Part shown: piece after piece, positions 41,958 to 50,497 of the stretch
How positions within the stretch are numbered: the stretch's first letter is position 1
Layout: the number at the start of each line of letters is the position of its first letter
Source: a bacterium
GTDB lineage: Bacteria; Vulcanimicrobiota; Xenobia; Xenobiales; JADMJV01
Direction: 5' to 3'
NCBI GenBank assembly: GCA_018266105.1
Contig: JAFEBA010000082.1
Location: forward strand, 1-64,000
Length of the DNA: 64,000 nucleotides
Program-made: the position numbers and the translations under genes
The notes under the pieces: model-generated
The model's input: only the letters and a program-made list of their open reading frames with translations
Database searches by the model: none
What the model was told of the DNA's origin: nothing

Positions 41958-42746
41958 ATGACCCAAACCCTCACCACCCCCGAAGGAGTCACAATCAAAG
42001 GTACTCGCCACGGCCTGCTGGTCTGCGTGCGAGAAGACCTTGACTTTGACATGGCTCTCACTCAGATCCAGGAAAAGCTGAATGAGCCATTCTTTGCTCA
42101 AGAAGGCCAGCGCGTGTCGCTGGACCTGGGCTGGCGCGAACTGTCCAGCGAGAGCTTCACTCGGTTGAAAGACTCCTTAGGCACCATCGAGCTCTCTGGA
42201 GTTCTAAGTACGTCCCTGCAAACCCGAACAGTGGCCGAGAGCTTCGGCATCAAGGCCATCATCGGCCGCCTCGGACTGGCTCACCACCAGGGCCGGCGCC
42301 TGCGCCAGGAGCAGAAAGAACAGGAGGAAGCCGCCAAAGACGAGCCTTCTGAGGAAACGCCGCCAACCGAGACCCCGGCCCCAAGCCCGCCGGGCGGCAG
42401 CGACGAGGAACAGGAAGCCACTCTCTATATCAAGCGCACCCTGCGCTCAGGCCAGAAAGCAGTCTATCCCGGCAACATCGTGGTCTGGGGCGACCTCAAC
42501 CCAGGCTCCGAACTGGAGGCCGAGGGCGACGTGCTGGTACTGGGCACGGTGCGTGGACGGATCCACGCGGGTTGCAACGGCAACAGCGAAGCTCAAATCT
42601 ATTGCCATTCTCTCCATCCCACGGTGCTGCGCATCGCCGACGGGATCTGGACGGGAGACCTCAAGGAAGCCGGCCTCAAGCAACTTCCCGCCGCGGTCAA
42701 AGTCAGCTGCGCAAAAGACCAACTACGCTTTGAAAGCCAGAAATAA
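41958..42746 (+). CDS. minC: Septum site-determining protein MinC
   Basis: 262 residues. N-terminal domain to about 115, an acidic Pro-rich linker (about 118-150), and the C-terminal beta-helix with IKRTLRSGQKAVYPGNIVVWGDLNPGSEL-type sequence and GDVLVLGTVRGRIHAG, which dimerises and binds MinD. It blocks FtsZ rings away from midcell. First of the minCDE set; the minD GTG follows the stop after 13 bases. Confidence 0.93.
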   Translation: MTQTLTTPEGVTIKGTRHGLLVCVREDLDFDMALTQIQEKLNEPFFAQEGQRVSLDLGWRELSSESFTRLKDSLGTIELSGVLSTSLQTRTVAESFGIKAIIGRLGLAHHQGRRLRQEQKEQEEAAKDEPSEETPPTETPAPSPPGGSDEEQEATLYIKRTLRSGQKAVYPGNIVVWGDLNPGSELEAEGDVLVLGTVRGRIHAGCNGNSEAQIYCHSLHPTVLRIADGIWTGDLKEAGLKQLPAAVKVSCAKDQLRFESQK

Positions 42747-42759
42747 GGAGACACCAGAC

Positions 42760-43581
42760 GTGAGCACTATGGGCAAAGTCATCGTCGTTACCTCAGGTAA
42801 AGGTGGCGTGGGCAAGACCACCTGCACGGCCAACCTCGGATCGGGCCTGGCCCAACAAGGAAAGACCGTGGTGCTGGTGGACACCGACATCGGCCTGCGC
42901 AATCTGGACCTGGTGTTGGGCCTGGAAAACCGCATCGTCTTCGATCTGGTGGACGTCATCGACGGCAAGTGCCGTAGCTTCCGCCAGGCCCTGATTCGCG
43001 ATAAGCGCTTTGAGAATCTCCAGATTCTGGCCTCAGCCCAGTCCCGCGACAAAGACGCGGTCAAGCCCGAGCAGATGAAGTCTCTCTGCCAGGAGCTCAA
43101 GGGCGCCTTCGACTACGTGCTGCTGGACTGCCCGGCCGGCATCGAAATGGGCTTCAAGAACGCCATCGCGGGCGCCGACGAAGCCATCGTGGTGACCAAC
43201 CCTGAGGTCAGCGCCGTACGCGACGCCGACCGCATCGTGGGCCTGCTCGAAGCGGCCGATATCAAGCCCATTCATCTGCTGCTCAACCGCTTCAAGCCCA
43301 ACGTCGCCCAGAAGGGCCAGATGCTTTCCGTGGAAGACGTGCAGGAAATTCTCAACCTTCAACTGATTGGCATGGTGCCTGAGGACGAGCGCGTGGTGCA
43401 CTCCTCCAACAAAGGCGAACCGGCCGTTCTCGACTCCAAGAGCAAGGCCGGATTGGCCTATCGCCAGATCGTACACCGACTGATCGACCCTGGCGCTCCC
43501 GCCTGGGCCCCAGAACAGCCCGGATTGATGAGCAAAATCCGCAGGATGTTCACGGTCAACCTGGGCAGCCAGCCCAACTAA
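42760..43581 (+). CDS. minD: Septum site-determining ATPase MinD
   Basis: 273 residues. Deviant Walker A GKGGVGKTT, DTDIGLRNLDLVLGLE, LLDCPAGIE and TNPEVSAVRDADR are typical of MinD. The C-terminal MSKIRRMF is the amphipathic membrane-targeting helix, followed by a short tail. It oscillates with MinE and recruits MinC. TAAGGAG precedes GTG 42760 at proper spacing; ATG 42769 is too far from it. The frame is open upstream over minC, which is ignored. Confidence 0.95.
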   Translation: MSTMGKVIVVTSGKGGVGKTTCTANLGSGLAQQGKTVVLVDTDIGLRNLDLVLGLENRIVFDLVDVIDGKCRSFRQALIRDKRFENLQILASAQSRDKDAVKPEQMKSLCQELKGAFDYVLLDCPAGIEMGFKNAIAGADEAIVVTNPEVSAVRDADRIVGLLEAADIKPIHLLLNRFKPNVAQKGQMLSVEDVQEILNLQLIGMVPEDERVVHSSNKGEPAVLDSKSKAGLAYRQIVHRLIDPGAPAWAPEQPGLMSKIRRMFTVNLGSQPN

Positions 43582-43593
43582 TAGGAGGAAAAC

Positions 43594-44004
43594 ATGGAAT
43601 TTCTACTACGTTTACCCCTGCTCGGTTGGCTCTTTGGGGGCAACAAGGAAAAGGACGTCTCGCGTGAAGCCGCGCGCAACCGACTGAAAAGTGCGCTGGT
43701 AGGAGACCGCTGCAGCGTCGCTCCGGGCATGTCCGAATCCATCCGCAAAGAGGTCCTGGACGTGCTGTCCCGATATATGGATGTGGACTCACAAAGTTTG
43801 CAACTACGCCTGCAGCCGGACGGCGAGAGCATGCGCTGGAGCGCGGACATTCAGGTGGTGCGAGTCCATCGCCAGGCTCACCTGCCTGAGCAGGCACTGG
43901 TCGATCCGAGTCAGCGGAAGAAGCGGCCCAAGCGAAACCTGCGCGGAATCCGCTGGCGGCGATCTCAGGAAGACCAGCCTTCGGTCGAAGAAAAGAGCGC
44001 CTGA
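43594..44004 (+). CDS. minE: Cell division topological specificity factor MinE, with basic extension
   Basis: 136 residues. The N-terminal hydrophobic segment LLRLPLLGWLFG (membrane targeting), SREAARNRLKSALVGDR (MinD-contact helix) and the dimer domain SIRKEVLDVLSRYMDVD...LQLRLQPDG are all in order. After about residue 95 a Lys/Arg-rich tail of some 40 residues (KKRPKRNLRG) exceeds the usual MinE length of about 88. Start ATG with AGGAGG upstream. Completes minCDE. Confidence 0.88.
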   Translation: MEFLLRLPLLGWLFGGNKEKDVSREAARNRLKSALVGDRCSVAPGMSESIRKEVLDVLSRYMDVDSQSLQLRLQPDGESMRWSADIQVVRVHRQAHLPEQALVDPSQRKKRPKRNLRGIRWRRSQEDQPSVEEKSA

Positions 44005-44008
44005 GGCG

Positions 44009-44581
44009 GTGCCTCCGATCCGCTTTGGGGGCGGAGAGCCATCCGCCCTTCTTCGTCAATTCTTAGAACAAGAGGACGTAGGCGAGGTCAGCCTCTGGAT
44101 TCACCGACCGGGAGATCCGCCCGATCCATTTCCTCACGGCCCCTGGCTGGTGCTAACCGATAGCCCCTTGGGCGAGACCGAGCGCCAAAACTGGCTGGCG
44201 GCCTTGGACGAAGAGAGCAGCCTGCTAGAAGCCTGGACTCCGGCCTCTTTGAGGCGCGCCCTCAAGCCATCCATGCTAGATTCGACCCGGCTGGCCCGTC
44301 TCTACGCTCAGGGCGGGAGGGCTCTGGCCGATCACATGGTACGCAATTTCCTGCAACATAGCCCGGGCCTTCTACAACTGGCTCAGTCGGAATGGGACAG
44401 CGACCGCGACAGCTCGATGGGACGCCTGCAGCGCCTGCACGAGCTGGCAGGGGGTGTGGGCGCCAGCGAGCTTCAGGAACTCATCGATCAGCCCGTTCCA
44501 GACTGGCCCCGCCTGCAGAAAGAACTGGAATCGGCCCGACGCGTGTTCGATAACCAGCACCGCCAGGATCGGACCGTATAA
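44009..44581 (+). CDS. HPt-domain-like protein with degenerate receiver-like N-terminus
   Basis: 190 residues. Residues about 25-88 have alternating strands and helices (GPWLVLTDSPLGETERQNWLAAL) reminiscent of a receiver domain without its acidic pocket. Residues 90-180 look like an HPt four-helix bundle: MVRNFLQHSPGLLQLAQ, then LQRLHELAGGVGASEL, where the family motif is AHxLKGxSxxxGA, putting phospho-acceptor His at about 144. GTG start five bases after the minE stop, chosen because the rest of the open frame overlaps minE. A TATAAT sits over its last codons before glgA. Assignment by pattern only. Confidence 0.5.
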   Translation: MPPIRFGGGEPSALLRQFLEQEDVGEVSLWIHRPGDPPDPFPHGPWLVLTDSPLGETERQNWLAALDEESSLLEAWTPASLRRALKPSMLDSTRLARLYAQGGRALADHMVRNFLQHSPGLLQLAQSEWDSDRDSSMGRLQRLHELAGGVGASELQELIDQPVPDWPRLQKELESARRVFDNQHRQDRTV

Positions 44582-44600
44582 TTCAGGAAGGTGCGGCCCC

Positions 44601-45989
44601 ATGAAAGTACTCTTCCTGGCCGCTGAAGCCACCCCTTACATCAAAGTCGGAGGACTGGGCGACGTTGCCGGCGCCCTCCCTCAGGCCCTGCGCCAACTGG
44701 GCGCTGACGTCAAATTGATGCTGCCCCGTCACGGTTCCATCGACGTACAAAAATACGGGATGAACAAGGCCATGGACAACTTTCCCGTTCAAATGGATTG
44801 GCGTCATGAAGCCTGCCAGCTTATGGCCGCCAACAATACCGACTTCTTTATCGAGAACGATCGTTTTTTCGGTTCGCGCTTCAAAGCCTACGGTTACGAC
44901 GACGACCCGACCCGATACGTCCTTTTCGCCCGGGCCGCTTTGGAAGCTTGTCGCCTGTCGGGCTGGAACCCGGACATCGTGCACGCCCACGATTGGCACT
45001 CGGCCGCTGCCATTCGCCTGCACTGGTCCGCCCACAACCGGGCGGGGCTGGTCTTTACCATTCACAACATGGCCCACCAGGGGATGTGCTCAAATTCCAA
45101 CTGGCCTTTGCTAGGCGTTTATGACGCTCGTGGCCACCTCAATCTCATGGAGCAGGCCATTTACGCCGCAGATGTGGTAACCACCGTCAGCCCCACCTAC
45201 GCTCACGAGATTCAGCGTCGCGAATACGGATTCGGGTTGGATGGGCTGCTACGCCAACGAGATAGCCGACTGGTGGGGATCGTCAATGGAATTGATATGG
45301 ACATCTGGAATCCGGCAACGGATCCGATCATCCCGGCTCGCTTCGATCGTCATCACCTGGAAGGCAAGCGACGCTGCAAAATGGAGCTTCAACGCCGGCA
45401 GGGGCTGGAGGTCAATCCGGACGTGCCCTTGATCGGCGTGGTCTCCAGATTGGACGACCAGAAGGGGATCGACCTGATCGTACAGTCTCTGGGAGACATC
45501 TGGGCCTTCAGCAATGCCCAGTTCATGGTATTGGGGTCAGGGCACGAGCCGTATGAAAACGCCTTCCGAGCCGCCACCTGGCAGCATGGAGACCGCATGG
45601 CCAACTGGATCGGCTTCAACAATGAAGTCTCCCATCTGGTCTATGCCGCTTCCGACATCTTCTTGATGCCCTCCAGCTTCGAGCCTTGCGGCATCAGTCA
45701 GATGATCGCTATGCGCTATGGCGCGCTTCCGGTGGTGCGTTCCACCGGTGGCCTGGTGGACACGGTTCCCGATGTATCCAGGGGCGACGGAGTGGGCTAT
45801 CGCTTTGACGCCTACGACAAGGGCGCCATGCTGCACGCCCTGGGGCGGGCCCTGCATGACTACCACCATGACCGCGGCGGCTGGGGGCGAACCGTGCAGC
45901 GGGCCATGTCTCGCGACTTCAGTTGGGCCACCTCGGCCCGGCGTTATGCCGAAGTTTATCACTGGGCGCGCGAACTCTCTCGACGTTAG
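44601..45989 (+). CDS. glgA: Glycogen synthase (ADP-glucose type)
   Basis: 462 residues. KVGGLGDVAGALP near the N-terminus (residues 16-28) binds ADP-glucose; HAHDWHSAA, TIHNMAHQG, VSRLDDQKGIDLI and SSFEPCGISQMIAMRYG are GT5 signature segments. It elongates alpha-1,4-glucan. ATG 44601 was chosen over in-frame starts upstream that overlap the HPt-like gene; CAGGAAGG lies upstream. No glgB/C adjacent. Confidence 0.93.
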   Translation: MKVLFLAAEATPYIKVGGLGDVAGALPQALRQLGADVKLMLPRHGSIDVQKYGMNKAMDNFPVQMDWRHEACQLMAANNTDFFIENDRFFGSRFKAYGYDDDPTRYVLFARAALEACRLSGWNPDIVHAHDWHSAAAIRLHWSAHNRAGLVFTIHNMAHQGMCSNSNWPLLGVYDARGHLNLMEQAIYAADVVTTVSPTYAHEIQRREYGFGLDGLLRQRDSRLVGIVNGIDMDIWNPATDPIIPARFDRHHLEGKRRCKMELQRRQGLEVNPDVPLIGVVSRLDDQKGIDLIVQSLGDIWAFSNAQFMVLGSGHEPYENAFRAATWQHGDRMANWIGFNNEVSHLVYAASDIFLMPSSFEPCGISQMIAMRYGALPVVRSTGGLVDTVPDVSRGDGVGYRFDAYDKGAMLHALGRALHDYHHDRGGWGRTVQRAMSRDFSWATSARRYAEVYHWARELSRR

Positions 45990-46018
45990 CCGGGACGGCC
46001 CCGGGGTGCAGGACTCCG

Positions 46019-46027
46019 TGCTACAAT
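46019..46027 (+). promoter_or_regulatory. Possible extended -10 promoter
   Basis: TGCTACAAT, an extended -10 form, lies 47 bases before the flavin oxidoreductase start; no -35 can be seen. Confidence 0.3.
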
Positions 46028-46073
46028 CCACGTAACTTGCAGCTTCACAAAACCTTAGGGGAGGCCGTAAGAC

Positions 46074-47093
46074 GTGGAATTCGCGATTACCTTCAAGGGG
46101 GACATCCCGCTCGAGCGCACGGTGGCGCTATGTAAGCAGGCGGAGGTAGCAGGCTTCGACTACGCCTGGTTCTTCGACTCTCACGTCCTATGGCGGGAAT
46201 GCTACACCACCATGGCGGTCTGTATGCGGGAGACCAAGCGCCTGCGTTACGGCCCCTGCGTGACCAACCCGCTGGTGCGTGACTGGACGGTGGCCTCCAG
46301 CGTCTTCGCGAATATGTGCGATGTCAGCGATGGACGCTTCGATCTGGGGGTGGGACGTGGCGATAGCTCCCGTCGCCTGCTGGGCTTCAAGCCCAGCTCG
46401 CTGGAAGAGATGCGCGATTTCACCAAGTTCACCCAGACCATGGTGGCCGGCAAATCGGTAGAATATATGGGCAAATCACAGGAACTGACCTGGACCGCCG
46501 GTCACAATATGCCGGCCTGGGTGGCTGCCTATGGACCCAAAGCGTTGGCCTCGGCTGGCGAGTATGCCGATGGCCTGATCCTGCAAATCGGTGACCCCTG
46601 GCTGGTCAAATGGTTTGCTGACCAGGCCAAAGAAGCCGTGCGCAAGGCCGGCCGCAACGAAAAAGACTTCCGCATTATGTCGGCAGCACCGGTATGGCTT
46701 GGCGACATCGAGAAATGTCGCGAACAGACCCGCTGGTTCCCGGCCATGGTTGGCAACCACGTGGCCGACCTGGTGGAGCGCTACGGGCGTGAAGGCGGCA
46801 GCGTGCCGCAGCGTCTGACGGACTACATCCAGGGTCGCAAAGGCTACGACTACAAGCACCATGCCGACAAGGACGCCGACCATCTCGACTTCATCAGCAA
46901 TGACGTAATCGACAGCTTCTCGGTGCTGGGCTCGATCGACCAGCACCTGGCCAAGTTGCGCGAGCTGGAAGAAGCCGGCGTGACCCAGTTCAATATCTAT
47001 CTGATGTGCGGCGAGGAAGAGCGAATGGTGGCCGAGTACGGCCAGCACATTATCCCTCAGTTCAAAAAGCAACGAGCTACGGCCGGCGTTTAA
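46074..47093 (+). CDS. LLM-class (luciferase-like) flavin-dependent oxidoreductase
   Basis: 339 residues. EFAITFKGDIPLERTV, FDYAWFFDSHVLW and GRFDLGVGRGDSSRR follow the bacterial luciferase-like TIM barrel and resemble the TIGR03842 (F420-type) subgroup. The substrate is unknown; members are sometimes near pyrimidine or hydantoin catabolism, but no such gene is here. GTG start with AGGGGAGG upstream, ending in a good terminator. Stands alone. Confidence 0.85.
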   Translation: MEFAITFKGDIPLERTVALCKQAEVAGFDYAWFFDSHVLWRECYTTMAVCMRETKRLRYGPCVTNPLVRDWTVASSVFANMCDVSDGRFDLGVGRGDSSRRLLGFKPSSLEEMRDFTKFTQTMVAGKSVEYMGKSQELTWTAGHNMPAWVAAYGPKALASAGEYADGLILQIGDPWLVKWFADQAKEAVRKAGRNEKDFRIMSAAPVWLGDIEKCREQTRWFPAMVGNHVADLVERYGREGGSVPQRLTDYIQGRKGYDYKHHADKDADHLDFISNDVIDSFSVLGSIDQHLAKLRELEEAGVTQFNIYLMCGEEERMVAEYGQHIIPQFKKQRATAGV

Positions 47094-47105
47094 CACCGGG
47101 TCTGC

Positions 47106-47139
47106 AAAAGAGCCTCCCGTTGGCGGGGGGCTCTTTTTT
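47106..47139 (+). terminator. Rho-independent terminator
   Basis: GAGCC-T-CCCG paired with CGGG-G-GGCTC (one wobble), four-base loop, then six Ts. Directly after the flavin oxidoreductase gene. Confidence 0.88.
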
Positions 47140-47426
47140 GTTTGGCGACATCAACGGGCTACGGGGAGTTAACCGCGGGCGCAAAACGCTCGCTACCGCC
47201 ACCGACACGGGCAGAAGCACTGCTAACGACAAAAAGATATTCATAAAAGGCCCGACAGCAACTTCAGCGCCACCGCGCCCCCGTTCTTTCCAGGAACTTC
47301 CGGCTTTCGCATGGCCTCCTGGACTGAAGATCCGGTCCGGCAGGAGTAGACCGTCTGATACCAGACCGGTGAGCGGCTCGCCTGCGGCGGCAAGGGCAGG
47401 CGAGCCCCGGCGCAGAAAAAGCCGCC
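47140..47426 (+). other. Intergenic region with 11-pair hairpin
   Basis: About 287 bases without a credible gene. It contains a perfect 11-pair inverted repeat (47375-47385 with 47396-47406, ten-base loop) ending 20 bases before the next ATG. Apart from that I see no promoter, RNA gene or repeat I can support. Confidence 0.5.
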
Positions 47427-47819
47427 ATGGATAACTCACCCGGCTCCGCTGAGGACCGCCTGCTGGCCGCCCTCGCCTACCCCTACTGGTATCTGGCCTT
47501 TCCAATCTACCTGCTCGCCCCTCGCTACCAGCAGCGTCCCTTCCTGAAATATCACGTCTTCCAGAGCTTCTGCCTGGGCATGGCCGTGCTCTGGGGCGGA
47601 GTCACCCTCTGGACCACGGCCGCGATCCTCGGCAAGTTTGGAGCCTTCGGGCTGCTGCTTTACCCGTTTATCAAGCTGGCCGAGTGGGTTGCCTTCATTC
47701 TGACCTGGTACGGAGCCGCCGGAGCCTGGCTGGGCAACCGCACGGAAATCCCCTACATTACGGAATTCGTTCGACCGTTTTTACACGAACGTCCCAAGGG
47801 CAACAGTGACGCTCAATAA
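47427..47819 (+). CDS. Small Tic20/DUF4870-like membrane protein
   Basis: 130 residues with about four hydrophobic segments. RLLAALAYPYWYLAFPIYLL followed by FLKYHVFQSFCLGMAV matches the Tic20-like pattern of an N-terminal helix pair and a conserved H/FQ motif. Function in bacteria unknown. Its stop lies inside the rnhA start region, so the two are translated together. The ribosome site is poor; the upstream hairpin may matter. Confidence 0.68.
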   Translation: MDNSPGSAEDRLLAALAYPYWYLAFPIYLLAPRYQQRPFLKYHVFQSFCLGMAVLWGGVTLWTTAAILGKFGAFGLLLYPFIKLAEWVAFILTWYGAAGAWLGNRTEIPYITEFVRPFLHERPKGNSDAQ

Positions 47820-48282
47820 AGAAAAGGTCATCATCTGGACCGACGGCGCCTGCAAGGGAAATCCTGGCCCGGGCGGCTGGGCGGCTCGTCTGATCGACGG
47901 CAAAACCGGCTTTATCAAGGATCTCTGCGGCGGGGACTATGTTACGACAAACAACCGAATGGAATTGATGGGCGTAATTCGTGCTCTGCAGGCCCTCAAG
48001 CGCCCGCTGGAAGTGGATCTACACAGCGATAGCAGCTATGTGGTCAACGCCTTCAAACAGCGCTGGATCCAGAAGTGGCAGGCCAACGGTTGGCGCACCT
48101 CCAGCAAGAAGCCGGTGGAAAACCAGGACCTCTGGCTTGAGCTGCTTGAGGCCACCAAGGGCCACAAGATCAACTGGATCCAGGTCAAAGGCCACGCCGG
48201 CGTGGAGCACAATGAGGCCTGCGACAAGCTGGCTGTTTCAGCCGCCATGCGCTTCATGGAGAAAGAGCCCTCCAGCCCCTGA
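47806..48282 (+). CDS. rnhA: Ribonuclease HI
   Basis: 158 residues. Catalytic WTDGACKGNPGPGG, NRMELMGV, HSDSSYVV and the final NEACDKLA supply the D-E-D-D set. The basic handle region (RWIQKWQANGWRTSSKKPVENQDLW) is present. Removes RNA from RNA-DNA hybrids. GTG start overlaps the preceding stop region by 14 bases. Confidence 0.95.
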   Translation: MTLNKEKVIIWTDGACKGNPGPGGWAARLIDGKTGFIKDLCGGDYVTTNNRMELMGVIRALQALKRPLEVDLHSDSSYVVNAFKQRWIQKWQANGWRTSSKKPVENQDLWLELLEATKGHKINWIQVKGHAGVEHNEACDKLAVSAAMRFMEKEPSSP

Positions 48283-48360
48283 CCTGGGCCAGCCCGACCG
48301 CCTGTTAATCCTGCACAATGATCGAGGTGTCTGGAAGCAGAGCCAGAATCAATCTGGACT

Positions 48361-50199
48361 GTGGCCAATAGCATCAACGGTAACTTCTCCGCCCTGCAGC
48401 CGAACCAGCCTGCCCGCACCGGGACCCGCATTTCCCAGTCGAAGGCGGTCCAGATCCCAGAGCCTCCGGGCGATGTCGCCGCCAACCTGCCCAGCGGCTT
48501 TGCCTTGGTGGCCGGTGACTTTCGTTTTGAAATTCCCGGCAATCGGCCGGTGACGGTGGGGCGCCTGCCCGGCTCCGATCTGGAGCTCGGCGATCCTTCG
48601 GTCAGCCGCGCCCACGCAAAAATGCGCATCGAAGATGGCCGGGTTCTCATTTGCGATCTCGGCTCCAGCAATGGCACCACCATCAATGGCTACAAGATGG
48701 AGCCCAACAAGTGGTACGGGATCCCGGACGGAGCCAGGGTCAACTTCGCTGACTTTGAGGTCAAGCTGCGCTCTCCACAGGGCACGCCGCCGCCCTTGAC
48801 CACCAGCGCTGCCGCCAATCAGGGCATCACCACAGCAAGTCAGTGCGCTCACGCAGCCGTAGGCGGCATCGCCGGCTACCTCCTGCAGAGCAGCGCCGGT
48901 CCTCAATTCTTGCTCCAACAGGACGGCCAGTATGCTCTGGGTCGCGGGCCCGAAAATGGCCTCAAACTGAGCGAGGACCTCAAAATGAGCCGCCAACACG
49001 GCCGCGTCGCGTTGAACCAGGGCCAGCTTGCTTACATGGACACAGGTTCCACCAACGGATCGCTGGTCAACGGCCGACGGGTGGAGCCGAACAAATGGGT
49101 TCCGCTTCCGCCCAATTCAAAGATCACCATGGGCGATACCGTGATTCAACTATCCGGATTGTCCGCCCCGCCCTCCCTGCCAAACCAGGCCCTGGCCGCC
49201 GGCCTTGGCGCCGCGGCGGGAGCGGTTGGCGGTCCCATTGGGGCCGCTTTGCAAACCGGTCTGCAACTTTCTGACCTGAACGCATTGGCCAACAAAACCG
49301 AGCTAGAAACCAAAGGCAGCTACATGGCTTCGATCTCCAGAGCTCAGGCGGCCCTGAGCCAGGAGTCGGGCATTGTGGATCTCCCCAAAGGCGTGCCCAC
49401 TCTGGTCTTGTCCGACATCCACGCTCGCCGCGATTTCATCATGAAGGCCCTGGAGCACGAGGTGGACGGGGTGAAGGTCTTCGACCTGCTCAAGCAGGGC
49501 AAGATCAATCTGGTTTGCGTCGGTGACGGAATGCACGCAGAGGGACGCGCGGCCGAGCGCTGGCAGCAGGCCGAGCGCGATATGCTGACGGGCAAGCAGT
49601 CGGCCGCCATGCATCAGGAGATGATCGAGGGCTTTGGCACCATGAAGATGGTAATGGACCTGAAAAGCGAGTTCCCCGAGAACTTCCATTTCTGCCGAGG
49701 CAACCACGACGAGATCAAGGGTAACTTCGCCAAATATGCTCGCACCCTGGGCGAGGCCTCTATGGTTCAAAGTTGGGTGGAGAAAAACATGGGTCAGGAC
49801 TTCCTCGACCAATACGCCAAATTTGAGGAGCATTTACCGCTGGTGGTCCGCGGCGAAGGCTTTGTGGCCTCTCACGCAGCCCCCGGTGGCAAACTTGATG
49901 GCCAGGCCGTCCAGGCTCGCGACCACAAGGCCTTCATGCAATTGGCCTGGACCGAGAACCGCGACTGGAATGACCAAGACGCGTCGGTGCAACAGCGCTT
50001 CCAGCAGAATCTCCAGGCAGTGGGCGCGGAAGGCAAAAGCTGGTTGGTTGGCCATCGTCCGGTCGAGGACGGCAACTACCGCAGTCAGTTCAACGGCCAA
50101 CTCGTGCAGATCAACGCTCCCAACGACTTCGTGGTGGCCCTCGTCCCGGCCGACGGCAAATTCGTGCCCGACCGTGACGTCATCAGTCTCGGCCGCTGA
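48361..50199 (+). CDS. FHA-FHA-metallophosphatase (PPP-like)
   Basis: 612 residues. Two FHA domains: about 57-137 (VGRLPGSD, VSRAHAKM, LGSSNGTTIN) and about 180-260 (LGRGPENG, MSRQHGRV, TGSTNGSLVN), both with the phospho-threonine-binding SRxH and SxNG residues. A Gly/Ala-rich hydrophobic stretch (about 278-300) follows, then a calcineurin-type phosphatase (about 338-590) with SDIHAR, VGDGMHAEGR, RGNHDEI, ASHAAPGG and VGHRP as metal ligands. It probably docks on proteins phosphorylated on Thr and removes phosphates. No signal peptide; GTG start. I have not seen this exact domain order described. Translation may couple to YwbE, 15 bases later. Confidence 0.83.
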   Translation: MANSINGNFSALQPNQPARTGTRISQSKAVQIPEPPGDVAANLPSGFALVAGDFRFEIPGNRPVTVGRLPGSDLELGDPSVSRAHAKMRIEDGRVLICDLGSSNGTTINGYKMEPNKWYGIPDGARVNFADFEVKLRSPQGTPPPLTTSAAANQGITTASQCAHAAVGGIAGYLLQSSAGPQFLLQQDGQYALGRGPENGLKLSEDLKMSRQHGRVALNQGQLAYMDTGSTNGSLVNGRRVEPNKWVPLPPNSKITMGDTVIQLSGLSAPPSLPNQALAAGLGAAAGAVGGPIGAALQTGLQLSDLNALANKTELETKGSYMASISRAQAALSQESGIVDLPKGVPTLVLSDIHARRDFIMKALEHEVDGVKVFDLLKQGKINLVCVGDGMHAEGRAAERWQQAERDMLTGKQSAAMHQEMIEGFGTMKMVMDLKSEFPENFHFCRGNHDEIKGNFAKYARTLGEASMVQSWVEKNMGQDFLDQYAKFEEHLPLVVRGEGFVASHAAPGGKLDGQAVQARDHKAFMQLAWTENRDWNDQDASVQQRFQQNLQAVGAEGKSWLVGHRPVEDGNYRSQFNGQLVQINAPNDFVVALVPADGKFVPDRDVISLGR

Positions 50200-50214
50200 G
50201 CTCAGCGACTGCCC

Positions 50215-50415
50215 GTGTCAGGTAAAAATCGGAGCGAGATCAAGCCAGGCCTGCGGGTTGAGATCGTGCTCAAAGCCGATCAGCGCTCTGGCAAACGCAC
50301 GTCCGGGGTGGTCAAGGACATCCTCACCAACTCACCCAGCCATCCCCACGGAATCAAGGTGCGCCTGACCGACGGCCAGGTCGGCCGGGTCTGCAATATC
50401 CTGGGGAACGCGTAG
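50215..50415 (+). CDS. YwbE family protein
   Basis: 66 residues, the usual length. The run of NRSEIKPGLRVEIVLK, GVVKDILTNSP and HPHGIKVRL with DGQVGRV is a close match to the YwbE/DUF2196 family, a small beta-barrel of unknown role. GTG start 15 bases after the phosphatase stop. Confidence 0.88.
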   Translation: MSGKNRSEIKPGLRVEIVLKADQRSGKRTSGVVKDILTNSPSHPHGIKVRLTDGQVGRVCNILGNA

Positions 50416-50428
50416 CCGAGGTCAATGT

Positions 50429-50454
50429 TGCCAGGTTGTTTACACAACCTGGCA
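50429..50454 (+). other. Perfect hairpin after YwbE gene
   Basis: Eleven-pair inverted repeat TGCCAGGTTGT-ttac-ACAACCTGGCA, 13 bases after the YwbE stop, without a T run. It may act as a weak terminator, a 3' end protector or an operator for the next gene. Confidence 0.6.
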
Positions 50455-50484
50455 CAAATTAACGCCGGAATAAGGCTGCCGGAC

Positions 50485-50490
50485 TACAAT
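50485..50490 (+). promoter_or_regulatory. Candidate -10 of a leaderless promoter
   Basis: TACAAT ends seven bases before the GTG start of the protease-like gene, so transcription would start at or next to the GTG. No convincing -35 and no ribosome site between them. Confidence 0.35.
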
Positions 50491-50497
50491 CGCAGTT

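Noticed and set aside
47077..47505. Leftward frame in the gap after the flavin oxidoreductase
   Set aside because: Overlaps a terminator and the next gene; no recognisable content.
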